64,000 bases of DNA from Oscheius tipulae (taxonomy: Eukaryota; Nematoda; Chromadorea; Rhabditida; Rhabditidae), in contig JASJZH010000006.1 of assembly GCA_037178975.1 (NCBI GenBank), positions 8,246,001 to 8,310,000 on the forward strand. Direction: 5' to 3'. The notes under the pieces were generated by a model. That model saw nothing but the letters and a program-made list of their open reading frames with translations. It did no database searches and was not told the DNA's origin. The position numbers were made by a program, and so were the translations under genes. Below, piece after piece: positions 23,201-35,938 of the stretch (position 1 is the stretch's first letter; every line of letters starts with the position of its first letter).

Positions 23201-25544
23201 GCTCCATGTCCTCCATTGAAGAGATCCACCTGGGCTTTTGTGAAACTCTGCGCGCGAGAAAAAATTTGTCCATTGTGAGAAGTATCACATTTCGCGGGAA
23301 CAACCATATCGTCTTTTGATCAACAAGCTTCTTTGAAGAGCTTCCTGGGAGAAATGCTGCTCATCCCACACATAAAGTCCGCTTCTTTAGTGTCAGATTG
23401 AGCAGAGAACATATGAACATTGCAGCAGATGTAGAAAAAATTTGAGCAGTTCTTTGCTATGTTGTTGGTATTTAATCTCCTTATCTGCTAGAATCAAAGG
23501 TCCGTTTCCAACTTTCAAAACATTTTTGAGGTCAACGCCTTCGAAACAATCACTTTCTGAGTGGATAAATATATTTGGAAACCATTGTTTTGTGTTTACT
23601 GGATTTACGGAATAACTAGACAATCTGGAAATCTTGAAAATCCCAAAATTCTTTACTCTACCCCTGTAGTGCATCGAAAGACAAATGTATTATGCACTAC
23701 TACGTGAGAATGGTAATATTCAAGCAGGGGGCTCGAACGAAATCTGATACCCACTCTCGAAATATCCTCATACTTTGACAAAAGCACTATTCATGTTTAA
23801 AAAAATGACCCAGTAGGCTTCATACATCCTCTAATTTGGTTTACGCCGCCTTTGCCATAAACGCTGCTAACGTTTTAAACGTTGTGCGGGGAGGGGGATG
23901 GATGGACGAGATTGTTGCTTTCTTGGGAGTGAGAGCCCGAGCCAAGACAGCCCTGATTACCATGGCCCCCATGTCTCCCTCTCTCTCTCTCTGCTCACAT
24001 TCATGACTCGTCTTCTCTCATACTCCTTTTCCTTTTCCAATCCTCTATAGATCCCAATGACGTTCAGAGTCTGGCTCTCCGACCATTGTCTCACTTCTGA
24101 ACCGAATTTCTCTTTCTTCTTGTTCATAGCCTAATTTACCGCGTTTTGCATTTTACGCAGTCTGTGCTAAATAATGCAGTGCTATCTCTCCCTTCGGTCT
24201 ACACTGTGCAAATGACTCCAAGAGATAATTTGCAATTATAAACTCATTATGATCCGTTTTTACAGTTGGAGGAGATGGATGAGCGCTCGGTGCTTCATTA
24301 CGAGCTCGGCTTTTACGAGAAGAGCGGTAATGACTGCTTCAGGTGAATCTATTCATTCAGCTCCAATCATTCTGTTCATTTTTCCAGAGGAACGCTCACT
24401 TTCGCATTGCGATACGACTTTATTCATCGGGTACTTATGCTTCACGTCCTCAGGGCAAACAATCTTCCGGTTGAGGTAATCTTAACAATGATGCGAGAAT
24501 CCCTCTTTCCATTTTCAGGAAAAAGGGAGAACCGTTGATCCGTACGTAAAGATGTATTTATTGCCTGAAAGGCGCAATCATTGTAAAACGAGAATCTGTA
24601 AGAAGACACTCGCTCCGGAGTTTAATGAGATGTTCTCGTTCGACGTACCGTTCAACGGTCTACAGAATAGAATGCTTCAGGTAGATGCGTTTATAACATT
24701 TATAAAATCTATCTAGTTCACTGTCTACGATTTTGATCGCTTCACCCGTCACGGTCTCATAGGAAATGTCATCATGAGGGATCTCTTTGACAAGAGCGAT
24801 CTTTACAACTGGACCGAATATACTATGCAAATTGTCGGCAGCCAGGTAAACAGACCCAGTTTTTTTTTCTGAACGATGTCTTTCTAGGAAAAAAATGATT
24901 TCGGTGATCTCCTTCTCTATTTACAATATTCGAACACGGAACAAAAACTGCTGGTCACGGTGGCGAAGGCCTACAATCTTCGGCCTATGGACATCACGGG
25001 AGCCTCTGGTACGGTTCAAACACAGAAAAACAGAAACAAAGAGCGAGAGACAGAGAGATGGAGGGGATCATACAAAGCAAAGTATTTCTCAGATCCCTAC
25101 GTCAAGGTGGAACAAATCTATCGAGGAAAACGCGTGAAGTTACGGAAAACATCAATAAAGCGTGCAAATCTCAATCCTGTCTATCACGAGTCTTTAGAGT
25201 ATGAATTACCCATCAGTCAGGTAAACATCTTTATTTCAATCAAAAATACAGATTTTAGGTACCGGAGACCAACTTCTTGATACAGGTTATGGACTGGGAT
25301 CGGATAGGAAAAGATGACCTACTTGGCTGCTGTGTTCTAGGCAAAGACTCTCCAACTCCTGAAGGCAAAAACCAGTGGGAAAACTGTTTTTTAGCCAATG
25401 TTCAGCTGGAACCTGGACAGGTAGGAATTATTAATTTACAAAGTTGAAAAGTACATTCAGAAGCCCAAGCCTGTTGGACAGTGGCACAGCATCCTCTCTG
25501 AGGTCCCCGAAAACTTCCGTGACATCCCGAAATCAAAGAAGTAG
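20299..25544 (+). CDS. Synaptotagmin with one transmembrane helix and two C2 domains
   Basis: Exon 1 (20299-20419) begins MEGAWLIFLSVLLLLAALLA, a membrane anchor, then a basic stretch. Linker exons are 20681-20759, 21277-21345, 21459-21536, 22098-about 22138, 22775-22931 and 23003-23096. C2 exons are 24266-24342, 24388-24475, 24519-24680, 24717-24845, 24888-25008, 25093-25220, 25259-25420 and 25461-25544. C2A has VDPYVK and YDFDRF, but the first loop reads NNLPVEEKGRTVD and the last acidic position is RHG instead of KHD, so its calcium site is incomplete. C2B keeps the set (RPMDITGASDPYVK, MDWDRIGKDD) and ends with the WHSIL motif. Exon joins 1-2 and 5-6 do not close in phase: exon 1 may extend to a donor near 20455, and exon 5's end or an extra exon is unresolved. 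Paralogue identity not assigned. Role: calcium-regulated vesicle fusion, by family. Confidence 0.85.
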
Positions 25545-25755
25545 CTGTCATCAAAGTTCACTTGTGTTCTTTTGTGATTCTCATAGTCATTCCATGGCCT
25601 TATGTTGACCCCAGAATAATTCTCACAAGTTTGGTTACGATCTCCCATTAATAAGCTATGTCCCTTCTCCTCCTATGAGTGTGTTTCTGCTTTTGTGTTT
25701 CTTAAGCACTGCAATACAGGTCGTCCTTGACGGGAAACAATAAATATTTATGGTT

Positions 25756-27224
25756 TTACAGGCTAACCAATGTCATTTCCACATCTCCGCCGAATCCCTC
25801 TTCTTCAGAACTTGGCTTTGTCACCAGGACATTTGTCTCATTTACAGACTCGGATAAGGTTACATGTCCGGTTGCCTCAGAGTTTATCTGAGCTTCTTCA
25901 GAATTCTCGTCCTCGGAAGTCTCAAAGGTTGGGTTGTCGATTTGAACCAGATCTTCAGAACTGCCTCTTCTCCATAACACCCTCATGTTAAAGTTGGAGG
26001 GATCGTATGAGGCTTGTGCTGCTATAGCTCTGAAACGTTGTCTTTCTTCCGCATACCGAAAGTTTTTACCTCATTCTTTGGCCAAGCGAAGTGTCTTTGT
26101 CGACCACATAGAAGATGATACCACCCAGAACGAAAATGAAGAGTATCTTTCCGAGAGTTTGTGTAGCTAAAAGTATAGTGATATTGTTGCAAGACTCTAT
26201 TCGGTATGGTAGAGAAAAAGTAGGAAGACTGATTGTACTGTCGCATATAATGAACTATAATCTGGAGGCAGTAAAAACTGACTTAGTATCAGTGCTGATT
26301 ATCGTTTAAAGGGGTTCACAATGTGAGCACCTTCCTCTCTGTGTTTTCCCGGATTGATCCGCACGGTCTGGCACCTCTCGTTCTGATCAGTCTTTCAGCA
26401 TATGCCTAACGCGAGTTTAATCATAACTGTCCATCGATTGCGAGGGCGCAAGTTGTACGCAGCTGCCCTGCCTTGAGTTAATCGCTTGGGCCATTTTACA
26501 TTGCTTTTCATATCTCTCTGGGAATCATTAAACGCGTTTTATTAATTCTCCGTGTACCGACCGCCCCTACCATACAAACCCTACCCGTGTCTGCCAGAAC
26601 AACCCCTGCTTTCGAAGCTAATTTAATACTGAGCATGCAAGTTTCCAGCAGCCAGTTTCACAGCAATGCTATGAAAGAAGTATAAAAGCCTACTTTGGCT
26701 GGGACTTCTATCTGTTTTGCTCACAACAGAAGAATGATGTAACATGGTAGCAGCTACTCCATCTTAAAAGACTTGAGAAAATGAAGATTTTTTTCATACC
26801 TATGTGTCTGTCCAATGTCGAAATAATGACATCAACAGCCTCGTTGAACTTTTCCTCATGAAACCGAGCCACGTTATCGTCGGACCGGTTCTTTGGAAAC
26901 AGTGAGATCTGATATTCTATGGGAGCAGAATCTGGATCCATTCTTTCTATGTAAATATCCATGTAATCTTGAAGTTTTGCGTTGAGAAAGTGCTAAGCAG
27001 GTATTTTTTTTGACATGAAAAATTTACCTCGCGGACTTTTCCATAGATACTATGGCTATTTTCATCCAAAATTGAAAAGTTCACAAGGGCTCCTAAAAAT
27101 TATCGTTTGTTAGAGAGTGTCATTTACCACAAATGTCACAGCAGTGCCCGAAAGGTCTTACGGGCTCCCGGCAAATTGCTACAGTTGAATCACATTTGAC
27201 ATACTGACAAATTTTGTCCATTGT
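25756..27224 (-). CDS. Amnionless-like receptor subunit, C-terminal half
   Basis: Exons 27224-27128, 27092-27028, 26992-26800, 26762-26694, 26166-26070 and 26029-25756 join in phase to 264 residues. The first exon has the amnionless VWC-like motif (CREPVRPFGHCCDICG, compare the CCDLCGAVV region of vertebrate AMN). Then comes an extracellular domain, a transmembrane helix (ILFIFVLGGIIFYVV) and an acidic cytosolic tail with IDNPTFE, an NPxF endocytic signal like the FxNPxF motifs of AMN. With cubilin, AMN forms an endocytic receptor in vertebrates and flies. The matching N-terminal half lies on the same strand at 35939-36862; about 30-60 residues that should link them were not found. The donor of exon 4 (CAAA|GTAGGC) was chosen by phase. 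Confidence 0.75.
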
Positions 27225-27257
27225 CTAAATTGGAAATACGATTCAGTTAGCTGTAGG

Positions 27258-27836
27258 TCAAACACTGGGCTCGCTGTTCGAATTGACCATTCCCGACTGC
27301 CCATCCCATTCATCCACTTCTATCTTCTCTATTCGCATTGGTTGTCCTTTTCTGGGAATGTTGAACTCGATATTCCCGAGAACTGCCTTTTGCCCGATTT
27401 CGTGATTTAGAGCCACCTGAACAAGGATACTGTAGCTGAAAGTATTTCATCTTTACCTTGAATTGTCCCTCGGCTGTGTAGAGCAAGTCCTCGAACTTTG
27501 TCGACGTCCATGACTGCAAACAATATATTTTGACACTTTCTATTCTCGTATTCGGATCCCAGGGAGAACGAGATCACGTGGAAAGGCAAAAGTGTTGGCT
27601 GGCTTGGTTTTAGAGTGGAAACTCTTCTCGACAAGCTCAAACAGCGCTGACAAGCACTGCAATGAGGATCGAAGGTTATCCCCTTTGTCCATTGGTCTGA
27701 CTCTTGTTTCCAAAGCGCCTCTGTCTTTCTTTTGCATGAAAACATTAAGCAGTGCTTTAACATTAACCATATCTTTAGCTAGTACTTCAGATATTCTCCT
27801 GTACACAATTGTGATTAATAGTTGCAACATGACCAT
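27258..27836 (-). CDS. Unidentified minus-strand gene, partial model
   Basis: An exon about 27836-27560 (starting MVMLQLLITIVYRRISEVLA, a helical protein-like stretch) and exons 27513-27457 and 27416-27258 are visible. The last two join in phase as WTSTKFEDLLYTAEGQFK plus VALNHEIGQKAVLGNIEF and end EWDGQSGMVNSNSEPSV. The join from the first exon needs a weak donor (CTC|GTTCTC). A second frame is also open across the same intron, so the reading frame is not beyond doubt. The gene sits just upstream of the amnionless C-terminal exons on the same strand. The sequence has no cysteine pattern expected for the missing amnionless segment, so I treat it as a separate gene. No family recognised. Confidence 0.45.
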
Positions 27837-27844
27837 TAACTGAG

Positions 27845-30800
27845 CAGGGACGCCCTAGTGTCCAAATATAGAAAGAACTAGTTGGAAATTAGATATTTGA
27901 GCTTAGGCTTAAAACAACAAAAATCTACTCGCCTGAAGATAGAATGTCCATGTGATTTTTAAAAGCATAGCTGACGCATAACTAGCACCAGACCTAGACT
28001 GGTAAAAACAGAAGTTTTCGATCGGACTTTATCCTATAGTAAAACTTTATATTTTAGAGTGCCAAGAATAAGATCACTTTTAGTCAGTGTCTTGCGGGAA
28101 GAAAGGCAGGCTTCTTCCCATTTCTACCGTTGCTTAATCATTTATCGTGGGCAATCCGACCAGACAAAGAAACAGAACTTTTGTGGCCACCCCTTTCCCT
28201 AACCAGTTATCACGTTTCACCCTGTGCATCCAATCAACGATCTACGAGGGTAGACTAGTAATCATCTCCTGGAATGCCTCTTCTATGAAATTGAACAGCA
28301 TTTTTTGGCCGACTTGAACGCCGCCCTCCCCTACGCAATAATATTCTTAAAATTTAAGTCGACAAACACGAATTGCGTTAGCACTCAAAAATACGGGGCA
28401 GAGCACAACAAGCTTGGCATGGCTTTAAGATCGGCGACCCGTCAAAATTTGTGACCCGAGAAATTTTTGTTGACGAGTCAAATTTGTTCTTTGTCTTTCG
28501 ATTTAAGACGACTATTAAAGCTCTGGGTGATCATCTGATACAAAGATACATACTGTTTGCCTAACTGTTTGTTTGTTTTTCATGACGGTGTGCCTAATGT
28601 GATCTCTTTTTTGATTATTGTTGCATATTTAGGCATATCACTGTATCACCCTTTTTTATGCCACTCAAGTGAAGGTACGAAAGCATTCACGCGCTTGTAC
28701 TTCCAAGAATCATCCTTTTCCGCAATAATACACGCCAAGATACAAGTTCTCGACTTTTAATGACGCATCGGAAAGACGCCAAAGCTTCCTAGAATTCATC
28801 TCTTCCTTGCACATCAGCTAACAATCTAAGCATTTCCTATGAGGAACTTTTGAACATGGCATTTTTTCCGTTTCCTTGATAGTGATCATATCATAAGCCT
28901 GGAATTCTAGGAAAAACCACAAGGTTGAAGGGTCTCCTAAAGTGACACATTTCTGCAATGCGCCAGATGGGCTCACCTGTTGGGAGACCAAACAGCCTCT
29001 TTTGACAAGGCCGAAGTAACTCGTGTCCCTGCCGATGTATCTTTTTGATCTATGTTGTTCTGAAAGACTCAAGAAACAGTGGAGAGGAGGGGGTTTTTCT
29101 GATCTCGTTCTTGCGCTCTTACTTACTTTACTCGAATAAGGACTCCCCGAGCAGAAACAAAGTGATCTCGGAAACTGCTACTGCGTGTTCTTGAATTAGT
29201 CGCAGCAGCCCTCTCTCTCTCTCTGTCCAAATGGATTTCAAATCCGAGGCTTTAAAAGAAAGTGCATTTGCAACATTTCTACCCGCTCTCCCCACCAAAC
29301 TTGTTCATTGAACATCCTGAGCGTCTACTACTTTAACAGTAATCGCAAATTATCATTGTTGCTCTTTCGGGGATTACACTCTGAGCATCTTCTCGCTTTG
29401 AGAGAAGAGGACAGGTGGCGCAAGCGCGACGAAATCCGAGGCGGTTGCCTTTCTTAGCAAAAAAAGCTTTTCGTGGTCTTATCCGAAGAATATCCGTCAT
29501 CATTTTATTTTCATTGGAACTTTTTTCTCTCTCGACGCAGCATCGATAATTTCTCTGCAGAAACTAGTAGTTTTTCCATAACAAGTAGAGTGGCAATAGG
29601 AGGAAATGAACACGTTGCTAGAAAACAAAAGGTCAAGTCAAACAATACGCAGTCTACTCTCTTCTTTTTAAACAAGGTGTAAAGATCGTGAACACTTCCT
29701 AAATCATTTCGTACGATGCATCTTGCTTCAAAAACGTGTTAATTCCAATCCCTTCTTGTATGAGAACTTCTGTGAGACCTTTTTATTGACGCTACCTTAA
29801 CTGTTTCTTGTTTAATCACACAAGAATGCTTTCCTTTCTGGCATTCTTGTTGCAACAACGTAAAGTTCTGGGAGTAAACTTGAAGCTATGATTGCGTGAA
29901 ACAATATTCTGCCAATAGGTTTCTCTTTTATTCTGTAATTGCCTCTACCCTCTCCACCACCACATACTCCTGACATGCCGCTTTCGGTTACGGAAAGAAA
30001 CTTCAATTTAGCAGAACCAAGCATGTATGGACTCCAAGGAACATAATCATTGCCATCTGCAAGTGTTTTCAAAAGATCACTTTGGTAACAATGAGCAATA
30101 ACTGACACCAATGACACCAATAGGTGCCATCAACACATTGCATTCTGGGTGTTCGGATACTATACATAGCATTGTTCCACTTGAAAGTTGCATGATAGAT
30201 GTTCCTATATTGGAATCTCTTCGAAATTCATTCCGAACCAAAAGTTGCTACGTCCTCAATATAATTTTAGTCTTTGCTTCTCCCCAATTATCACTGCTCT
30301 CTCTCTCTTATTTTAGTCCTTTGATTTCACCCTCTGACTCTTGAGCATTTGCCAAGTTTCAGGTTTGCAGGAACTTGTGTGTAACTGCGAATATTCAGCC
30401 TTTCCTCATTACAACTACCCCGTGCTTTTGTCTCTCTCTCCGCACCCTATGATAATTACGTTTTTTCTGTAGTTGACATATCCATAGTGGCTATCAAGTA
30501 CATCTCCTCTTCTCCCGCCTCATGCGTTTTAAAGAGAGTTTATCCGGTTCAATCATCAATAAAGTTAGTGGCCCTAAGCCTATTTTCTGTGCAGCTATCC
30601 AGCCTCTCTTTTTCTTTCTGCAACGTCTAGATTTGTTTTTCCAATTGTGTGGTGCGTGTGGCAATGTGGACGAGATTCGCAACATTAATTCATTTTTGGC
30701 TCTGGAGCCTTTTTATTGTGCAATTTTGAGGCGCGTCACCGTCAGTCACGCTGCTTAGTTTGTGTACAAGACCTTTTAGATGAGGTGGGCCCCCTAAAAC

Positions 30801-33106
30801 AATTTTAGGATGCCCTATGGTGGCTTCATCACTCGTGTCCTCGACAAGTGATGATCGAGCCATTCCTCTCTCTCACTTTATCTCATAACCTACATCCTGT
30901 CATACGTCACGAGAGTGCCTCGTATATAAAAAGTTGTGTCCTTTTAGGAAGTAGACTATTTTTAAACCCAACATCCTGGAGCACAAAATTTCAATGGCTT
31001 AACAATCGGCGGAAGTTGAGTATGTGTCTGTGGGACCTTTAGTCTCGCGAAAGGTACTTTGACCCATAGTTCGAAAGATAGGGAAAATGCGGGTTCGGTT
31101 ACAAGATGTGTAGACTGATTCACGGTTTGGAAGTAATTCAATACATGTGCTAACACTCGTAGGTAATTGGTTTGTGCAGGAAGACCAAGAACTTTTTGGT
31201 TTGCGTTCCCCCTCGTTTGTGGATTTACTAAGAGACACATCCTCCCTCATCCTGTTTTCCACAATCCTTTCGTCTATTCTAGTGTGACGCCTTAAGATAG
31301 CAGACTAAATTGCTTTTCTGTCACTTTTTCACCTCCTCCACACAAGCTTCTGGGGTGCGAGGTGAGCGGCCAAAGTCCCGACGATGAAGGCGGCCAATTC
31401 GAAGCCGACCGGAAATCATCAAACCTTGCAAAAGTTGCCCTCGTCCCTCTAAATCAAATTCAGACACTCAAATGGCGCTCCTGGCAGTCTCGAAGAAAGA
31501 GACGTCTCGTAGACATGTGTCGACACCTTCGCCTGTCTAATCTAAAACGCAGCCCTCTGGGCAAAAGATCAGAGATGTATTTTCGCAATTGAGCCCCTGG
31601 AGGTGTCACCTTTCCCCGAATAATATACGATCCTCCCTCACGTCCGATCATTTCCGTCTCCTGAAGCTCTATTCTCGCTCACTTTTCAATTATCATGTTT
31701 TGAGCACCTGTTTATTTGACTCTTTCTGCTTTTGCTAAAATGTCGAAAAGACTTTACCGTAGAGTCCGGCAGATAACCGCGAGAGATCAAACACATCTGG
31801 CTGTCGTGCTGTTTGACTAAGCCGCTAGACGCAGTGTTCTTCCCTCTCAGAAACAGAGCAGTACTCTCCACAATATGTCAGCGACGAGTGTCAAAGTGCG
31901 AACAGTTCAATAGCTCGATAGCATTATATCCTTGTAGGGATGGTTTAAGATCTTCTACAAGCCGAAAGTGTCATGTCAAATGTGTTTTTTCTTACTTCAC
32001 GAAATTGGGTAATTTTTACGTAGGGGAAAAGTCGCTGGTATCTGTACCTTCTGTTTACCCTAAACTTGAAAATATGTCCGGCGTTTTTCACAGTTTTCTG
32101 TACGGTATACAAACAGGACCGTTTCAGAAAACTTACACAGCTGATGGCGAAAAGTACTTGAGGCTGACGGAAGGAAGAGACCTACAGTACGGTCTATGTT
32201 CTTTTCAAGTGCGCGCAGGTGTCTCTCCTCTGCCCCCGGATCACACAGCAACTCAACTCTCTTACGTTCAATATTTGATATACTCCTTGCTACAGATCTC
32301 TTGAACTGTTTTTTGCTCTTTGCTTCGGAGCGGACTTTTTTTCGATGAAAATTGGCTTATTCCTCTCCGCTGTTCCGGGTAAAGGGGACCCTCTACGGCT
32401 CAAGTTACCTCCTTGGTTCCCAGCACAAAACTTTGAACACTTAGTCTTCTAACGACAATAACACCTTTTATCCACTCGTGCCCCCGACATTCCGGTCTCT
32501 TCTATTGTGCTACTCTGCTCAATAATTTCTTAGTCTCCGTCTTCATTACCGAAATTGGCGCCGGGAGGGTTTCCGTCCAACCGTTCTTGGAGCAGCTTTA
32601 GGTATTCATTGGACCTTGCTGATGGGCAGAGTCCTTCCGTCTATCAACATCTAACTAAATCTACCCCTCACTCCCATACTCATCTCTTGTTTACAGCCTT
32701 TTCCTTCCTTCGTTATTCAAAATAGCCGAGAAGTTAGCTAAATGTTAGCGCTTCCTCCTTTTTTCAACGATAAAATATAGTGATCTTTGCCTGAAGAGGC
32801 TTAGACTTTCAACTTCTAATAAGCCTTAGCCCACTCGCGTCTCCATGGCCGCAGGCCAATTTGACTCGAATCCTTCGGTCTTGCACCAAAAATTAAAAAA
32901 GAGGAATGAAAAAATAAACTACTATGTGACGTAGCGTCCATATTAGAGTAGGTCGGATTACATGCCTCCCCAAACCAAACTTCTACATTACACACACATT
33001 AAAATAGAATTCTTTGTTTACTTTCAAGTCTGAGATACTTTTCTAGAAGCCTTTTGCAGAGCTCTACATGACCCAACGCTAGCCACATCCTTCTTAACGC
33101 GATAAA
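27845..33106. other. No recognisable gene in 5.2 kb
   Basis: Open frames reach 163 codons (31813-32304, plus) and 102 codons (30120-29812, minus), but neither shows a signature or spliced continuation. CT-rich tracts occur at 29200 and 30300. If the two amnionless halves belong to one gene, this is largely its intron plus the promoter of the receptor-globin gene. Confidence 0.4.
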
Positions 33107-35733
33107 ATGGAGAACAGCTCTTCTGAGCTGCGCGAATGTTACGTCTTCGCACCACAGCCACATCCCTACGCGTTGGTTTTTGTCTCAAACCTATGAGAAA
33201 GTATGCTTTAGGGTCTATTCACAGATCATCAATGGCTGGTTGACATCCTTCTGTGTGCTTTTGGGAACCATAGGAAATCTGCATGGCATCAAGAGTGTGC
33301 AGATGACCAACCTTGAAAAGGTTTGAAGAGAGTGTAACACCTAACAACCCCTATTTTTAGAACAGAGGTGTGGTGCTGGCCGTCTCGATGATGACTCTGG
33401 CCATCTGGGACACGATCCTGCTCTGGTGTGCTTTTTTCTATTACGGCATCAAGCAGATGCCAATCGGAATGAACCAAGACATCATCAATCGGGCCACACC
33501 GTGGTTCCACGCCTTTTCGCAAATTGCAAATACGGCTTCTGTAGGTTTCCTCTTCCTCTTTGCTAGAGTACAAAATTGAATTTACGTGCATATGCAATAG
33601 ACATGGTTTTATATATGAACGGGAAATTCAAAGTCCTCCGGGACCAAAGTTTAAGCAGGAGCGGCCCGATTCAATAAGGAAGACCATTTTAGATATGGTG
33701 TGTTGTGGCTATAACGACTCAGCGCTTTCTCGCCACGAGGGATCCGTTCCGATCATCGAGGTATGAGGCTTATAGATCGAGGGAAACCCTGAATTCTAGG
33801 TCAGCCGTGGTGATGCAGTCTTTTCGGAGCGAAAGAAGGATTTCATTCATCTATTGTTCTTCATACAGGAAACTGTTCAGGTTGCACAGGGTCATAAACT
33901 GGATTAAGCAAATTTTTAGAATGCCATTCTTCTTGTCGTGCTTGGCCATCCTGTTAAATTCCACTTCCTTCTTTGAGATTGTGGCAATCCCCTGTTTTAG
34001 GGCAAGCACTGGCCAACTCTCCATCCAGGTAAACTATGGAAGAAACTAATAGAAACTGTATTTCAGCTGATAGCAACAGATTTTCGAAGAAATGGCACAT
34101 ATCAGTTCTACCGTATGCTTTCAAGAATGGTCCTAGTCTCTATTGGACCCAATATTTACATCTTTTGTAAGTCAGGGGTCTCTTCAAACAACAAGTTCCC
34201 TTCCAGGCATGACCCTCATTATGCTCTACTTCCTGAGGAGATCAAGTGGTTCTAGAAGACAGCTCTTCCAACTGGCTGACACAGTTCTGGAAAGGCATGC
34301 ATCGCGAGAAACCACCCAAACTTGGATCTCAATGTGCATTGTGGCCAAGTTTTTGCTGTTCCGAAGCCTGACGTTCTTTGTAAGTTAATCAGACTTCAGC
34401 CTTCATCAAAAGCTTAGCTCGACATAATGGAAGTGACAACTGGACTTGACAACTTCTACCTCGTCGATATTAGCAACTTTTTTGTCATCGTTAATAGCGC
34501 GACCAACTGCTTTATATTCCTAAAGGTAGGGTTTCATAAGATCAGAAGAGAGGGATATGGAATGTCTAATGCCTGCTGGATGATCAATTATTACTGGTGT
34601 ATTCAGGCCTCTCAATGGCTGAGCAACCGCTATGTCGAAAGAAAGACTATGAAGAGAAAGAGGACCGTCTGTGATATTCGTCAAATGTTGGGAGATGCCC
34701 GACTGAAGCTATTGGAATCCTCATGGAAGAATGCTTTGAACATGACCAACGGCCAGCTAGGATTGAGAGTACTCTATTCTATGCTGAGAAAACATCCTCA
34801 GCTATTCAGCGCGTTCAGACCTCAGCAACAGGTACAATCTATAGAGAATGGGATCGAATGACAGCTATTACAGTGCCCCCAAGTTGAGTCAGAGCTGGTG
34901 GCTTTGTTGACAAATGGGAACAGAAGGAGCTTCGACATCATAACCAACACCAAGTAAGTTATGGTTATGAAATACAAGCGACGAGATGTTCACTAGCTTC
35001 AAATAGTATTAGACACCATTCAATGAACTCCACCGAAAGTTTAAGGTGTACTGGTTGAAGTAGACGAGAATATATTTGAAAGCACAGCAGGAGTGTTAGT
35101 ATCCAGGTTGAAAGGACAGGGTCCCTAAGAAAATGGGGTGATAATAAAGTCAAAAACCTACTGTTATCGTCTCGTAAAAAGTAAGTGTGCATTGAATCTA
35201 CTGCAAAAACTCGGATTTTTCGCTGACATCCTCAACTTTCGATTTTGCCACCGAATGTCTCAAAAATGGTTCTGATAGTTCCAGTAGGATTGCAAAAGTA
35301 TTTCACTTTATCGAGTGTTCTTCCGGACCCCCGCTATGCACTACTTTCAGTGACCAAATAATGAATCTTATTTAGGTACCAGGAAGTGGCGGACAGGATC
35401 ACCTCCTTCATCTCGGAGCTCATTGAAATGATGACCAATGGTCTCCCGGAACAGTACATTGTGATGCGCATCCGACGCGTTGGAGCAGTGCACGCCAACC
35501 GTGGTCTACAGTTCAACTCCAGTGTCTTCAAGGAGTTCAAAGCCAGCACAATACAAATCGTCTCCGACGCAGAATTTCCCACACCTACGGTACTTTTTGA
35601 TAGAAGATTGTGATAAAATTAGACATTTTAGGACCGCGATGCTGTTGTCGACGTGTGGAATGTATTTATCTCTTTCATCATCCGTGAAATGAAAATGGGT
35701 ACATGGGCAATGGATGAAAACCAGCTACCCTGA
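33107..35733 (+). CDS. glb-33-like: Seven-transmembrane receptor fused to a globin domain (GLB-33-like)
   Basis: Twelve exons join to 549 residues: 33107-33181, 33225-33320, 33361-33540, 33693-33760, 33800-34028, 34067-34166, 34207-34379, 34418-34525, 34607-34831, 34874-34953, 35376-35589 and 35632-35733. Residues 20-343 form a rhodopsin-like receptor: TM1 with LLGTIGN, TM3 ending in VVAITTQRFLA at the DRY position, and TM7 with NFFVIVNSATNCFIFL (NSATN in place of NPxxY). A basic linker leads to a globin at about 375-540, with a helix-A Trp383, KHPQLFSAF giving CD1 Phe413, and RRVGAVHANRG giving the proximal His484. C. elegans GLB-33 is a published chimera of this design (FMRFamide-receptor-like plus globin), so this is probably its orthologue. 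The join of exons 1 and 2 uses a weak donor (TTT|GTCTCA). The gene lies between the two amnionless-like halves, on the opposite strand. Confidence 0.88.
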
Positions 35734-35927
35734 AAAGATCTGTCCATCTTAAGCACCACCGCCCGCTCTATCTCTGCTCACTATTGAACTTGTCAACACA
35801 GTTCCATAGCCAAGGATCTCAGTCAACGCTGATTTTACTTGTTCCCCTACATACTGTTTCCTTACTCAACAGGTATTTGTGTCATCTGGTGCCATTATTT
35901 GTGTGTATATAATTTGATCACAGAAGA

Positions 35928-35933
35928 AATAAA
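35928..35933 (+). promoter_or_regulatory. Polyadenylation signal
   Basis: AATAAA 195 bases after the receptor-globin stop. It lies within 10 bases of the last located exon of the amnionless N-terminal half on the other strand. Confidence 0.55.
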
Positions 35934-35938
35934 CCTAC

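Noticed and set aside
23068..23674. Minus-strand frames in a synaptotagmin intron, one containing KQWFPN, faintly like the start of amnionless
   Set aside because: Not collinear with the amnionless exons, no supporting cysteines, and the following match is weak.
31813..32304. 163-codon plus-strand open frame
   Set aside because: No family signature, no splice continuation, and chance-compatible length.
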